From NCBI GenBank assembly GCA_041651315.1, contig JBAZJM010000001.1, forward strand, positions 38,933 to 102,932: a stretch of 64,000 nt of DNA, read 5' to 3'. Below the pieces are notes generated by a model that had not been told where the DNA came from, ran no database searches, and saw only the letters and a program-made list of their open reading frames with translations. A program made the translations under genes and the position numbers. Positions 25,268-33,063 of the stretch are shown here, piece by piece. Position 1 is the stretch's first letter. Every line of letters begins with the position of its first letter. The stretch comes from CAITYL01 sp041651315 (GTDB lineage: Bacteria > Verrucomicrobiota > Lentisphaeria > Oligosphaerales > CAITYL01).

Positions 25268-25488
25268 CGTTATATCTAGATATAGAATGCGATAATGATG
25301 CTCGATGCATATTACGTAGTAACCATGATTGTTCAGGACCTATAACAGCTTATGCTGAATCAATTAAACCTTTACCTCAGGGTTCATTGATTTTTAGATT
25401 TTGTGAAAAACACGAAATTTGTATACCATCATGGATGAGAAAATTATCCGCTGAAGAAATGGTTATTATTGATATTATGAATACTTAG
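25264..25488 (+). CDS. Small Cys-containing protein ending IDIMNT, 74 aa
   Basis: Contains IECDNDARC near the N-terminus, CEKHEIC in the middle and a C-terminus EEMVIIDIMNT that resembles the conserved tail of the zinc-knuckle family (VxEVMNS). Start overlaps the previous stop. Function unknown. Confidence 0.5.
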   Translation: MTLYLDIECDNDARCILRSNHDCSGPITAYAESIKPLPQGSLIFRFCEKHEICIPSWMRKLSAEEMVIIDIMNT

Positions 25489-25552
25489 ATGTTTTGTAAA
25501 TCGCCGAGCATACTACTTACGATTAAATAGATCTCTTATTAAATGCCATCAC

Positions 25553-26242
25553 ATGAAGTGTCATAAACATGGTATTTTAAATGGAGGTGAGTACTATATT
25601 TGGAAATCGAAAGGAAAGGAAAAACGCGCGTGTAAACAGTGTGCTAGGGATAAATCGAAAAAAGAATATGAAGTATCGATAAATAGATATGCATCTAAAG
25701 ATTATGCTGGCCAAACTTTCAATGATTTAACATTTCTTGAGCCAACTGAACATAGACGGAGAAATCGCATATTATGGAAATTGAAGTGTGTATGCGGGAA
25801 TGAAACTATGAAAGTTGCTGTTGATGTTATAAGGGGAGTTACGAAAAGTTGCGGATGTAAGACTAGTGAACTGAGAGCTGAAGCCGGACGCAAATCAAGA
25901 AAACTCGATCCGAAGATCAGCAGTGCTCGTTCGATATGGCGTCGTGTTTATAATGATGGATGTGATTTTGAAACATTTCTAATTTTATCACAACAACCAT
26001 GTACTTATTGTGGTAGTCTACCTCATCGAATTCATAATGCTTATGACATAGATAAACGAAATCCGAAAATTGAAGAGGCTGATTTTATTTATAATGGTTT
26101 AGATAGAATTGACAACTCAAAAGGACATCTACCAAGTAATGTCGTTCCATGTTGCACGAATTGTAATACGATGAAAATGTCTTTATCGGTAGATGCGTTT
26201 ATCGATCATATTAAATTGATTTATGATCATCAAAGGGCTTGA
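25553..26242 (+). CDS. Free-standing HNH endonuclease
   Basis: 229 residues. N-terminal zinc-binding segment (CHKHG, then CKQC), a middle DNA-binding-like region (LKCVCGNET, KSCGCK) and a C-terminal HNH core: CTYCGS, NGLDRIDNSKGH and CTNCNTMK. This is typical of mobile homing endonucleases in large phages. Low-GC codon use sets it apart from the recombination genes. Its end overlaps the convergent ferritin-like gene by 13 bp. Confidence 0.8.
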   Translation: MKCHKHGILNGGEYYIWKSKGKEKRACKQCARDKSKKEYEVSINRYASKDYAGQTFNDLTFLEPTEHRRRNRILWKLKCVCGNETMKVAVDVIRGVTKSCGCKTSELRAEAGRKSRKLDPKISSARSIWRRVYNDGCDFETFLILSQQPCTYCGSLPHRIHNAYDIDKRNPKIEEADFIYNGLDRIDNSKGHLPSNVVPCCTNCNTMKMSLSVDAFIDHIKLIYDHQRA

Positions 26243-26832
26243 TTTAAATTAGATATCATCCGTCGCAGATCGTCAAGATGTTGGGTGTCTGTAAGCATCA
26301 TGTTTTCTGCCATTACGGCGAGAGCTCTCATCGTTCCGCTCATTTCGATCGTCTTATGAGCGGCGTCAATTGCTTTCAACTCCAAGTCGATGAGAACTGC
26401 GCCGAATGCGACTAAATTAGCAGGGCACGTCGGAACGTTGATTGCGGTCTGAATCGGGTCACTCCCAAGACCAACAATTTTCATTGCCAAATCGTATGCA
26501 TGCCCTCTTTCTTCTTTAGCATGCTCCTGCCAATGTTCGACCAGGGCATCTCTCCATGGTCCTTTGATTCGGTCTGCAAAACTCCTATAGGCGGCATCAA
26601 TTTCATACTTGGCCCTAAGCCAATGATTGAGATGCGCGACTATCTGAGACGTAGGAACAGCCAAATCACCTTCTGGTGAAGATGCCGCGGGGGCAAATTC
26701 AATTTCACCATCGAGAGCCAAGGTAATCCTTCCAAGTTCTTGGATAGTCTTTGCGATGCTAGGGTGCTTCGCTGAATCAATCGCCGAAGCCACTCGAAGC
26801 AAGGACCTTTTGACTGTTGATGGAGTAATCAT
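26230..26832 (-). CDS. Ferritin-like diiron protein
   Basis: 200 residues from the ATG at 26832, chosen because GGGGGAGAG lies just upstream; the frame is open to 26937. A four-helix ferritin-like domain is suggested by KYEIDAAYRSF, then HAKEERGHAYDLA (ExxH), ELKAIDAAHK and a final helix with ENMMLTDTQHLDDL (DxxH). These would bind a di-iron site as in bacterioferritin/Dps-like proteins. A phage copy could store iron or protect DNA from oxidation during infection. Codon use is GC-rich. Confidence 0.65.
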   Translation of the reverse strand: MITPSTVKRSLLRVASAIDSAKHPSIAKTIQELGRITLALDGEIEFAPAASSPEGDLAVPTSQIVAHLNHWLRAKYEIDAAYRSFADRIKGPWRDALVEHWQEHAKEERGHAYDLAMKIVGLGSDPIQTAINVPTCPANLVAFGAVLIDLELKAIDAAHKTIEMSGTMRALAVMAENMMLTDTQHLDDLRRMISNLNQAL

Positions 26833-26953
26833 GTCTCTCCCCCGTGGCATAAAGAGGGTACCGTAGTAGGTGAGGTCAATAGACTGGAATATTGTTCCTA
26901 TAGAGGGTGCTTTAGCTCTATTGACCGTTGAGGACATCTCTCCAGGAGTCGAT

Positions 26954-27166
26954 ATGATGATGGCCGACTTCCGGGACGATAGGGCTCTTTATTATTTTAA
27001 ACTCGATGGATGGCTCGGTTTATCACATGCCGGAGTCATGATGGGGAAGGGCATGCCGGAACTCATAAATGGAATCTGGTATGTAGAAATCGATGAAGAG
27101 AAATCGTCATCGAATCAAAATCATATACCGGATATTAGTTTAATGTCTCTTAGAAAGATAGAATAA
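26954..27166 (+). CDS. Hypothetical protein, 70 aa
   Basis: ATG at 26954 with GGAG 5 nt upstream; in-frame ATGs further upstream overlap the divergent ferritin-like gene. Small, mixed alpha/beta, with GWLGLSHAGVMMG and WYVEIDEEK. No family recognised. Confidence 0.5.
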   Translation: MMMADFRDDRALYYFKLDGWLGLSHAGVMMGKGMPELINGIWYVEIDEEKSSSNQNHIPDISLMSLRKIE

Positions 27167-27201
27167 ACGGAAATCACGAATCTAACTTAGTACTTGACTA
27201 C

Positions 27202-27783
27202 ATGAGCAAGTACCTGAAACCCGAACATCCGTCATACAAAACAGATCAAGCTTGGTTTCTGTTTGCTGTTTTGAATCCGAAAGGATCGGGATTCGGCCGA
27301 CTTTTGTTGGTAGAAGCATTGAATCATGCGGCGGTCAGTTTTATCGAACGTGTCATTTCTGATGACGGTCGGGCTAGTAACACCTGTGAACTCATGTCAG
27401 TTCATCGTCAGTGCCCGTCAGTAGCGATTAGATCCGATAAAATTGAAGAGGTTCCTTTCAAGGATTTCGCTCTCGATATGGTTGATCGAGCTAAGATTGA
27501 TAGAGACCCATTAGCTGTAGAAGCATTTAAAGAAGCTATCGGAGAGACCAGGAAGACCCCAGTTCCTCCAGTGGCCCCATCAATGCGAAGAACTCCATCA
27601 AATCCTGTTGTGAAGCCAGCCCCGGTTCCACAACAAGACATGAAAAAGTATGAAGACGCAATGGCTGCTCTAATAGGGCTCGGCTATAAGAGACCGCAAG
27701 CAGCCTCAATGCTAAAGCCTCTAGAAAATCGTCTATCGAGCATGACGATGGAAGAAATTATCCGAGAAAGTTTGAGGAATTAA
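27202..27783 (+). CDS. RuvA-domain-III-like protein (putative RuvB partner)
   Basis: 193 residues. The last 45 residues (EDAMAALIGLGYKRPQA, then SMTMEEIIRESLRN) match the UBA-like third domain of RuvA, the part that contacts RuvB. They are joined through a Pro-rich linker (about 125-150) to an N-terminal domain that does not look like the RuvA OB fold or helix-hairpin-helix region. It could load or regulate the phage RuvB on junctions. CTTAGTAC just upstream resembles other promoter-like sites and there is no clear Shine-Dalgarno. Confidence 0.6.
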   Translation: MSKYLKPEHPSYKTDQAWFLFAVLNPKGSGFGRLLLVEALNHAAVSFIERVISDDGRASNTCELMSVHRQCPSVAIRSDKIEEVPFKDFALDMVDRAKIDRDPLAVEAFKEAIGETRKTPVPPVAPSMRRTPSNPVVKPAPVPQQDMKKYEDAMAALIGLGYKRPQAASMLKPLENRLSSMTMEEIIRESLRN

Positions 27784-27785
27784 CA

Positions 27786-28253
27786 ATGTTCTCAAATGAT
27801 TTCCCACTATTATATGCACCAATCCAGAAAGTCCCTATGACCGGAACTCCGAATCTTGTTCACGTACCAACTAACATGGAACGAAGGTGCCAAATTTGTG
27901 GTGCAAAAGCCACCGGAAATAAATGTGACGAATGCGGAGGTCAAATCAATGAGCGCACTGAGATTGGTGTCCTCAATGGTGTCCACACTAATTATGGGAC
28001 AGTAAACGCTGTTTACAATATGGGTAGCTCCGAACCCGCGGAAGTTGTGGATACTAGAGATATTCAAGATATGCTGAATGAGCGTTTTCCTGAACGAATT
28101 CCTCCACGTCCGGACTATGACGTAGAACAACCAAAAATGCTACCTGTTTACAAACCGAGTACGACTGTGAAGGTTGTGAATTTTCTCAGCTATTTAGCTC
28201 TTCTTGGAATCGTCATCGTTTGTGCGATGGCTGTAATTTTCTTGATGAGGTAA
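27786..28253 (+). CDS. Zinc-ribbon, tail-anchored membrane protein
   Basis: 155 residues. CQICG and CDECGG form a zinc ribbon (about 35-55), followed by a polar linker and a C-terminal membrane helix (about 128-152). Begins 3 bases after the RuvA-like gene. A tail-anchored adaptor at the inner membrane is likely; no function known. Confidence 0.55.
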   Translation: MFSNDFPLLYAPIQKVPMTGTPNLVHVPTNMERRCQICGAKATGNKCDECGGQINERTEIGVLNGVHTNYGTVNAVYNMGSSEPAEVVDTRDIQDMLNERFPERIPPRPDYDVEQPKMLPVYKPSTTVKVVNFLSYLALLGIVIVCAMAVIFLMR

Positions 28254-28261
28254 GGTAGCGC

Positions 28262-28717
28262 ATGATGTTTTGGAATTTTGCCGATAAATATCCGGGTTAC
28301 GCTACTACGATTATCTTGGTTGCCTTAGTATCATTTACTGTCATAATAGTAAATGTGATCGGCATATTTAAATCTCTCATCTCTCCAAGTCCTTCTGTCA
28401 TAAATACATGTAATTGTAACTGTGAAGAAGACGATGACGATTGCGATGAAGAAAATGATGAAGATGAAGATGAAGAAGAAGATGACCTGGACGACGAGGG
28501 TTCCGTGATTATTGGTTGTTATACTCTTGAGTTATACTGTAACGGTGATCCGAATTGCAGATTTACTCTATCTAAGAGCACTGGTGCTAATGAGTCAGCG
28601 GTATTTACCGGCGATTCAGCTAAACAAACACGTACCAAAGCACGTAAGGCTGGATGGAAGTTAAATCTGAAAGAGGGATCTGCTATTTGCCCGGACTGTC
28701 AGAGAAGAATGTCTTGA
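28262..28717 (+). CDS. Membrane protein with acidic loop and zinc ribbon
   Basis: 151 residues. One N-terminal membrane helix (about 15-38), a CNCNC cluster, a very acidic run of about 25 Asp/Glu, and a C-terminal zinc-ribbon-like domain (YTLELYCNGDPNC, then CPDCQ) common in small phage proteins. The next gene starts at an overlapping TTG. Confidence 0.5.
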   Translation: MMFWNFADKYPGYATTIILVALVSFTVIIVNVIGIFKSLISPSPSVINTCNCNCEEDDDDCDEENDEDEDEEEDDLDDEGSVIIGCYTLELYCNGDPNCRFTLSKSTGANESAVFTGDSAKQTRTKARKAGWKLNLKEGSAICPDCQRRMS

Positions 28718-29181
28718 GCGTAAAGTTTGGTGTGGAAGTAACTATAATTGGATTCGGGCCAGATGAAAAACTTCGACCATTCATACCGGGGATCCTATTA
28801 ACTGATCCCCCATGTTTATATAATGCAAGTGGATCATCACCATTAATCCCCGCCAATGAACTTGAAAAATTAATTGTTTTTCACAAGATAACCAAATGTG
28901 AACCATTCAAGTTATCGATTGGGAATTGGTTGGTGATTAAAGATGATGGAGTTGCCTTCTTTCCTTTGGAGAAAGAAGCTGAATACCGCACTTCATTGGC
29001 ACATACACTGCTTGAAAAAGCAAGAAATCTTCAGGGTGATCCGCTTAAAGCAGTCTCAATGATGGCAGCTTCTGCGGCTCTTGTCGGTATCGATCTAGAT
29101 GCTTTGAAATCTGATATTGAAAAATCGATAAGACCTGGAGAAAGTTTTCCCGATGTTTACGATAGAATCAAGAAACGGTAG
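28714..29181 (+). CDS. Hypothetical protein, 155 aa
   Basis: TTG at 28714 overlaps the previous stop (TTGA) with AGAGAAG upstream; an ATG at 28654 in frame lies inside the previous gene and is less likely. Beta-rich N-terminal half and helical Ala/Met-rich C-terminal half. No family recognised. Converges with a 25-bp overlap on the next gene. Confidence 0.45.
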   Translation: MSVKFGVEVTIIGFGPDEKLRPFIPGILLTDPPCLYNASGSSPLIPANELEKLIVFHKITKCEPFKLSIGNWLVIKDDGVAFFPLEKEAEYRTSLAHTLLEKARNLQGDPLKAVSMMAASAALVGIDLDALKSDIEKSIRPGESFPDVYDRIKKR

Positions 29182-29423
29182 AAGACGAATCCGAGATTCG
29201 TGAGAAAAGAAATTAAAGTAATCAAATATAACAGAGTCTCGAATTTAGTTCGATCTTCATCCCCTTCTTTACCGGCTTCTTTAACTACGCTGAAAGTTAA
29301 GAACAGCATACATACACAATAAGAGATTTTCTCCAATTTTGGAGAATTGATATTGGATTGTAGGGAGGATGTTATCCCTAAATAAATCAATACCAATAAT
29401 GAGATAATCCTATTTGACTTCAA
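29157..29423 (-). CDS. Small membrane protein, 88 aa
   Basis: Three hydrophobic stretches (about 5-22, 32-48 and 63-85) with a charged EAGKEGDEDR loop. Inner membrane protein of unknown function. It overlaps the upstream gene on this strand by 14 bp. Confidence 0.45.
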   Translation of the reverse strand: MKSNRIISLLVLIYLGITSSLQSNINSPKLEKISYCVCMLFLTFSVVKEAGKEGDEDRTKFETLLYLITLISFLTNLGFVFYRFLILS

Positions 29424-29730
29424 TGCTTGGCTCTCCGAATCTTTTAACGAATTCAGACCGAGTGAAATCAGTGGTCATGGCTCGGTAACAAAGATAATGA
29501 AATCTAGGTTCTGTTCTAATCCTTCTAGCCATAGGACCGATTTTTGGATTAAATTGTGCTCTACAAGCATCACAAGCATCATCGGTAACCTTTGCCATTT
29601 TCTGGCAAACTTGACACGTACCGATACGCGCAACGCTTGCTATTTTTTCAGTTGACTCAACTTGAACAGCGGGTTCACTCATGTGGTATGCTAAACGTAC
29701 GCCTGCTTGATTTACGGGCAACCTCTTCAT
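29410..29730 (-). CDS. Zinc-knuckle protein, 106 aa
   Basis: Two pairs, CQVCQ and CDACR, form a zinc ribbon in the middle, flanked by basic residues. ATGs at 29730 and 29682 are both possible starts; neither has a clear ribosome binding site. The frame stays open to 29811, but that part overlaps the divergent gene at 29746. Confidence 0.45.
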   Translation of the reverse strand: MKRLPVNQAGVRLAYHMSEPAVQVESTEKIASVARIGTCQVCQKMAKVTDDACDACRAQFNPKIGPMARRIRTEPRFHYLCYRAMTTDFTRSEFVKRFGEPSIEVK

Positions 29731-29745
29731 CAAAGGTTCGATTTG

Positions 29746-29997
29746 ATGGCCTCTAAAAAATTTTGGTCTATTAAATATATTGACAATGAAGGAGAGGAAG
29801 TCATTAAGCACGCTTTCATGACAGATGAAGAAAGTTCTATGCTCGTAACTGAATTCGCCAAACAGGGTATTTCAGTGATAGCACATCAACTTTCTGCAGG
29901 TGTATCTTTAAAAGAGAATGCCACGAAAGAAATTGCCGCTGAAGCGGACAAGACAGCCCCTCAATTGGAGGGACGTTCTTCATGCGACGATCAGTGA
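29746..29997 (+). CDS. Hypothetical protein, 83 aa
   Basis: Begins MASKKFWSIKYIDNEGEE, a compact beta-rich start common in small phage proteins, and ends in an Ala/Glu-rich helix. The last 80 bp overlap the start of the nucleotidase gene in another frame. No family recognised. Confidence 0.5.
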   Translation: MASKKFWSIKYIDNEGEEVIKHAFMTDEESSMLVTEFAKQGISVIAHQLSAGVSLKENATKEIAAEADKTAPQLEGRSSCDDQ

Positions 29998-30568
29998 TGT
30001 TCAACGTCTTGATCGTGTTGTTAGATATAGCAGCATACCATTTTCGGTTCCTGAAGCAACTTCAACTCATTCTTTCTGGGTGACTTTATACTCTGCTCTC
30101 ATATGCACCTACCTTGAAGATGCTTCTCCTCCATTATCTGAAGTTCTTCTCTATGCTGCCACTCATGATATATCGGAAGCAGTTACGGGGGATGTCGTTA
30201 GAGTTTTGAAATATTCAACTCCTGAGATGAAACAACAAGTGGATCGATCAGAAAAGATACTGATCGATAAACTATTTCCAGCACCTCTGAAGAAAATAAC
30301 CATAAAACCAACTAAGAAAACAAAGATAATCGTTAAAGCTGCCGATTTCATGAGTTTGTTTCATTTCATGCGTCGAGAGGCAGCCAGGATGAATTTAGAA
30401 ATCATCCCATTCTATTATAGAATGCTAAGAGATATGAAGGATGAATCTGAAAAAGTTCCGCGTTGGATCGTCGGTCTCTACAGAGAGATGATGATCGAGG
30501 CGGAAATGGTTGGACAAGACTGCTTCGGAGAGCACATCAAGAATCCTCGTTGGTATAGGGAAATTTAG
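29918..30568 (+). CDS. YfbR-like HD-domain 5'-deoxynucleotidase
   Basis: 216 residues. HD-domain metal residues match YfbR: EATSTHSFW (first His), ATHDISEAVTGD (HD plus the following Glu and Asp) and VKAADFMSL (last Asp). YfbR removes phosphate from dNMPs. The start is uncertain: ATG 29918 or TTG 29933, both inside the previous gene, are the only candidates that keep the first helix. The next gene, MazG-like, follows directly, and together they suggest nucleotide-pool control. Confidence 0.75.
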   Translation: MPRKKLPLKRTRQPLNWRDVLHATISDVQRLDRVVRYSSIPFSVPEATSTHSFWVTLYSALICTYLEDASPPLSEVLLYAATHDISEAVTGDVVRVLKYSTPEMKQQVDRSEKILIDKLFPAPLKKITIKPTKKTKIIVKAADFMSLFHFMRREAARMNLEIIPFYYRMLRDMKDESEKVPRWIVGLYREMMIEAEMVGQDCFGEHIKNPRWYREI

Positions 30569-31093
30569 ATGGAAGAAACCAAAAGTGAAATCGAAGCTCG
30601 CATTGATGAACTCTCAAAGATCAAAGAAGAATTTTGGAGTTCAGAATGGGCGTCTCGTGTCGAAGAGACAATAGAGAGACGTTTAAGTGAGCTTCGAAGT
30701 ATGAGAGAAAACGCTGACGAAGGAATATTTCAGTCAGTGCTTCGTTCACATAAAGCTCTCTGTGCTGCTAAGCAGATGGATGAAAAAGCTGCTTACGGAC
30801 AAGATCCGGCTATGTATTACACTTTAGCTGTTTGCGGTGAAGCCGGTGAAATGGGGAATAAGATAATCAAAGCACTTAGGAATGGGAATAATCCTAAGGC
30901 AACAAAGACCGCCGTCATATCGGAATTACCCGACGTTATTATTTATTCAGCAGTTTTAGCACATGTTCTTGATTTAAACTTGACGCAACTCGTCAATGAA
31001 AAAGTTCAAGTCGTTATTGAACGTGCTTTGTCTGGTTATTACGGCGGTCCACTCGAAGAAGAAACCGAACCTACAGATTCCCCCGAAAAATAG
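30569..31093 (+). CDS. MazG-like nucleotide pyrophosphohydrolase
   Basis: 174 residues. The C-terminal domain has the all-alpha NTP pyrophosphatase pattern: GEAGEMGNKIIKA (ExxE) and SELPDVIIYSA (ExxD), plus a RALSGYYGG end. The N-terminal 60 residues are a charged helical extension not found in minimal MazG domains. Phage MazG-type enzymes hydrolyse (d)NTPs or alarmones. The gene starts at the base following the nucleotidase stop. The 3' end overlaps the convergent gene by 23 bp. Confidence 0.75.
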   Translation: MEETKSEIEARIDELSKIKEEFWSSEWASRVEETIERRLSELRSMRENADEGIFQSVLRSHKALCAAKQMDEKAAYGQDPAMYYTLAVCGEAGEMGNKIIKALRNGNNPKATKTAVISELPDVIIYSAVLAHVLDLNLTQLVNEKVQVVIERALSGYYGGPLEEETEPTDSPEK

Positions 31094-31457
31094 TATAAAA
31101 TGGGAGAGTACTGGTTTTATTGACTAAGTTTTCTACCACTGCGTCATCTTCTTGTTGTGGTGATCTAAGATGGACAGTTCTGGCTAATTCAAGAAGAGCA
31201 GGATCACTTGTTATCCTCATTAAATCTCGAGCCGCAAAAGGATAACGCTCGAGAACTTCAATGACTTCACCATAAGTCATTTGATCAAGTCTGCATTGAC
31301 TTAGGTACCCAATCTGTTCACAAACATACCAACAATTATCGCTCGTATCTAAATTACACATCGTTCCGCAAGCAGGATTCGGATTTACGAGTGCGCATGG
31401 ATCAATTTCAGTAATTTTCTGGCAACCGCACGGATCTTGATTACATTCGCAGCTCAT
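31071..31457 (-). CDS. Cysteine-rich N-terminal protein, 128 aa
   Basis: The ATG at 31457 overlaps the stop of the nitrilase gene and has GAGGT about 7 nt upstream; the frame continues to 31490 inside that gene. The first 50 residues hold about 10 Cys (CECNQDPCGC, CGTMC, CWYVC), a metal-binding cluster; the rest is helical. Unknown function; co-translated with the nitrilase. Confidence 0.55.
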   Translation of the reverse strand: MSCECNQDPCGCQKITEIDPCALVNPNPACGTMCNLDTSDNCWYVCEQIGYLSQCRLDQMTYGEVIEVLERYPFAARDLMRITSDPALLELARTVHLRSPQQEDDAVVENLVNKTSTLPFYTIFRGNL

Positions 31458-32236
31458 CTGGGTACCTCTACTCTTGCTGTGATGACACAATCTTTTGAAA
31501 ATTTGAGACCACCGATATGAACTTTTCCGTTCGGTTCAACTATTGCAGAGCCCCCTTGACCGAAATCTGAAATATATTTACCATATGGACCATCAGTTAT
31601 TTCTTCTCCCCATCTATTCGCTAATGCAAGAACGCATTCATTCTTTTTAGCGAATTTTGTCCATCCTGGCGGAGGGAAGAAACCTCTTCCCCAGTTAGTT
31701 AATCCGGCGACAATCCCGACTTTTGCACCTTCAAAGAGTGGCTTATCCTCATCAGTCGGGCTTTCATCTTTGAGATCTCTACATACCACGGCTGAAAGGA
31801 GCCCGATATCAGTATCGACTATCGGAGGTGGGGAACTACCGGGGGTAGACCAAAGTAAATCACATCCTATTCCATGGATTTTTCTACTTAAAATTATTAG
31901 TTCGCCATCTGGCGATATGACAGCAGCTGAATTATATAGAACACCGTTTAGATATTCAATAAATCCATAGGCTACATATGTGTTTGCAGCTACAGCAAAC
32001 TCTCTGAAAGCGTGAAAAGTCCAACCATTTGATGACTCTGATACCGGAGTCGCTTCTTCAGGTGACATGAATGTGCATCCGGTAAGACAGAGTTCTGGCA
32101 ATACTACTAATTCTGAATCAAGCCTGAGAGCCATCGATAATAAATCAGAAATCTTTTCAAAATTTGTCTGGATATCCTCTGGACTCTTTGCGAGTATCGG
32201 GCTGAACTGGATAGTTGATATTATTACCGATTTCAT
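31454..32236 (-). CDS. Carbon-nitrogen hydrolase (nitrilase superfamily)
   Basis: 260 residues, normal length. The Glu-Lys-Cys catalytic triad is visible: VVLPELCLTG (Glu), LSRKIHG (Lys) and SAVVCRDLKDE (Cys). Such amidases act on carbamoyl or amide metabolites such as N-carbamoylputrescine or omega-amides; the substrate cannot be told here. Unusual in a phage. Located between a Cys-rich protein gene and a J-domain-like gene on the same strand. Confidence 0.8.
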   Translation of the reverse strand: MKSVIISTIQFSPILAKSPEDIQTNFEKISDLLSMALRLDSELVVLPELCLTGCTFMSPEEATPVSESSNGWTFHAFREFAVAANTYVAYGFIEYLNGVLYNSAAVISPDGELIILSRKIHGIGCDLLWSTPGSSPPPIVDTDIGLLSAVVCRDLKDESPTDEDKPLFEGAKVGIVAGLTNWGRGFFPPPGWTKFAKKNECVLALANRWGEEITDGPYGKYISDFGQGGSAIVEPNGKVHIGGLKFSKDCVITARVEVPR

Positions 32237-32238
32237 AT

Positions 32239-32556
32239 TTATCCCACGACAATGATAGGGCCACGTTTTTTCGAAATTTCAGGGAATGACTCAGCTTTCT
32301 GTTTCATCTCAGTCGTGCTATTCTCTATAACGGAAAGTGCTTCGCTCACTCTTCTGAATCTCACGGCAGCTTCTGAATCCGTTTGATTTCTATCGGGATG
32401 GTGGGTCCCCATCAATTTCTTAGCTATCGAACGAGCTTCTTCAAGCTTCTCTTCAGCTCTCTTGACTTTCTCTCCAGGAGTTTTACCGATCCTTATAAAG
32501 TTAAACACGGATTCAGGATCCGTACCGAGAACATTCCAGGCATCTATCAAGTTCAA
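32239..32556 (-). CDS. J-domain-like protein, 105 aa
   Basis: The middle shows a DnaJ-type pattern with the HPD tripeptide (LMGTHHPDRNQTDSEAA) followed by a helix VRFRRVSEALSVI. It could stimulate host DnaK during virion assembly or replication. TTG start overlapping the previous stop (TTGA). No Gly/Phe or zinc regions of full DnaJ. Confidence 0.65.
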   Translation of the reverse strand: MNLIDAWNVLGTDPESVFNFIRIGKTPGEKVKRAEEKLEEARSIAKKLMGTHHPDRNQTDSEAAVRFRRVSEALSVIENSTTEMKQKAESFPEISKKRGPIIVVG

Positions 32557-32732
32557 AAGGAAAAACCCTTGAGGGACTTTAGGGAAGCCCTTCGTTTCCC
32601 AAATTTTTGCACCCTTTTACCCCGGATGAAGGATTTAAGCTCTTCGAGTGTGGTTAGCTCCCTCCCATTGACGGCTTTATATTCCGCCTCATATTCTAGA
32701 AGCTTTTCCAGAAACTCATTAAATCCATTCAT
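32553..32732 (-). CDS. Small basic protein, 59 aa
   Basis: Runs from ATG 32732 to TGA at 32553. Acidic helical N-terminus (FLEKLLEYEAEY) and a strongly basic C-terminal half (FIRGKRVQKFGKRRASLKS). Its stop overlaps the start of the J-domain-like gene, so the two are co-translated. Divergent from the 32772 gene. Confidence 0.5.
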   Translation of the reverse strand: MNGFNEFLEKLLEYEAEYKAVNGRELTTLEELKSFIRGKRVQKFGKRRASLKSLKGFSF

Positions 32733-32771
32733 TGATCAAAACCTTACTCGCGTTGTAAAGTCCCATTATCA

Positions 32772-33008
32772 ATGCCATCAATCAGTAAGGTAAAGCACCG
32801 AGGAGATAAGCAAGAATGGACTCGACTTCATTCAGCTTTAAGGGATACATACTCCTCCCTCGGCCTTCAGAGAATGGTAGCGGTACTTGATAACTTCGCG
32901 GATAAGAAAGAAACTATCTGTCGTCGACTCGGAGTAGTATGTAATTCCGATATATCAAGAATAGTCAAGGGTTTGAGGAAGTCGAAAATTTCGACTTCAC
33001 GTACGTAA
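32772..33008 (+). CDS. Small HTH-like basic protein, 78 aa
   Basis: Basic, helical (LGLQRMVAVLDNF, ICRRLGVVCNSDISRIVKG). The last part looks like a helix-turn-helix, but I cannot assign a family. Upstream of the H1-like gene in the same direction. Confidence 0.45.
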   Translation: MPSISKVKHRGDKQEWTRLHSALRDTYSSLGLQRMVAVLDNFADKKETICRRLGVVCNSDISRIVKGLRKSKISTSRT

Positions 33009-33063
33009 CATTGGATAAATTGATTACTCGCATTGCGAGTGTGGATTAGGAGAATAGGGAAAT

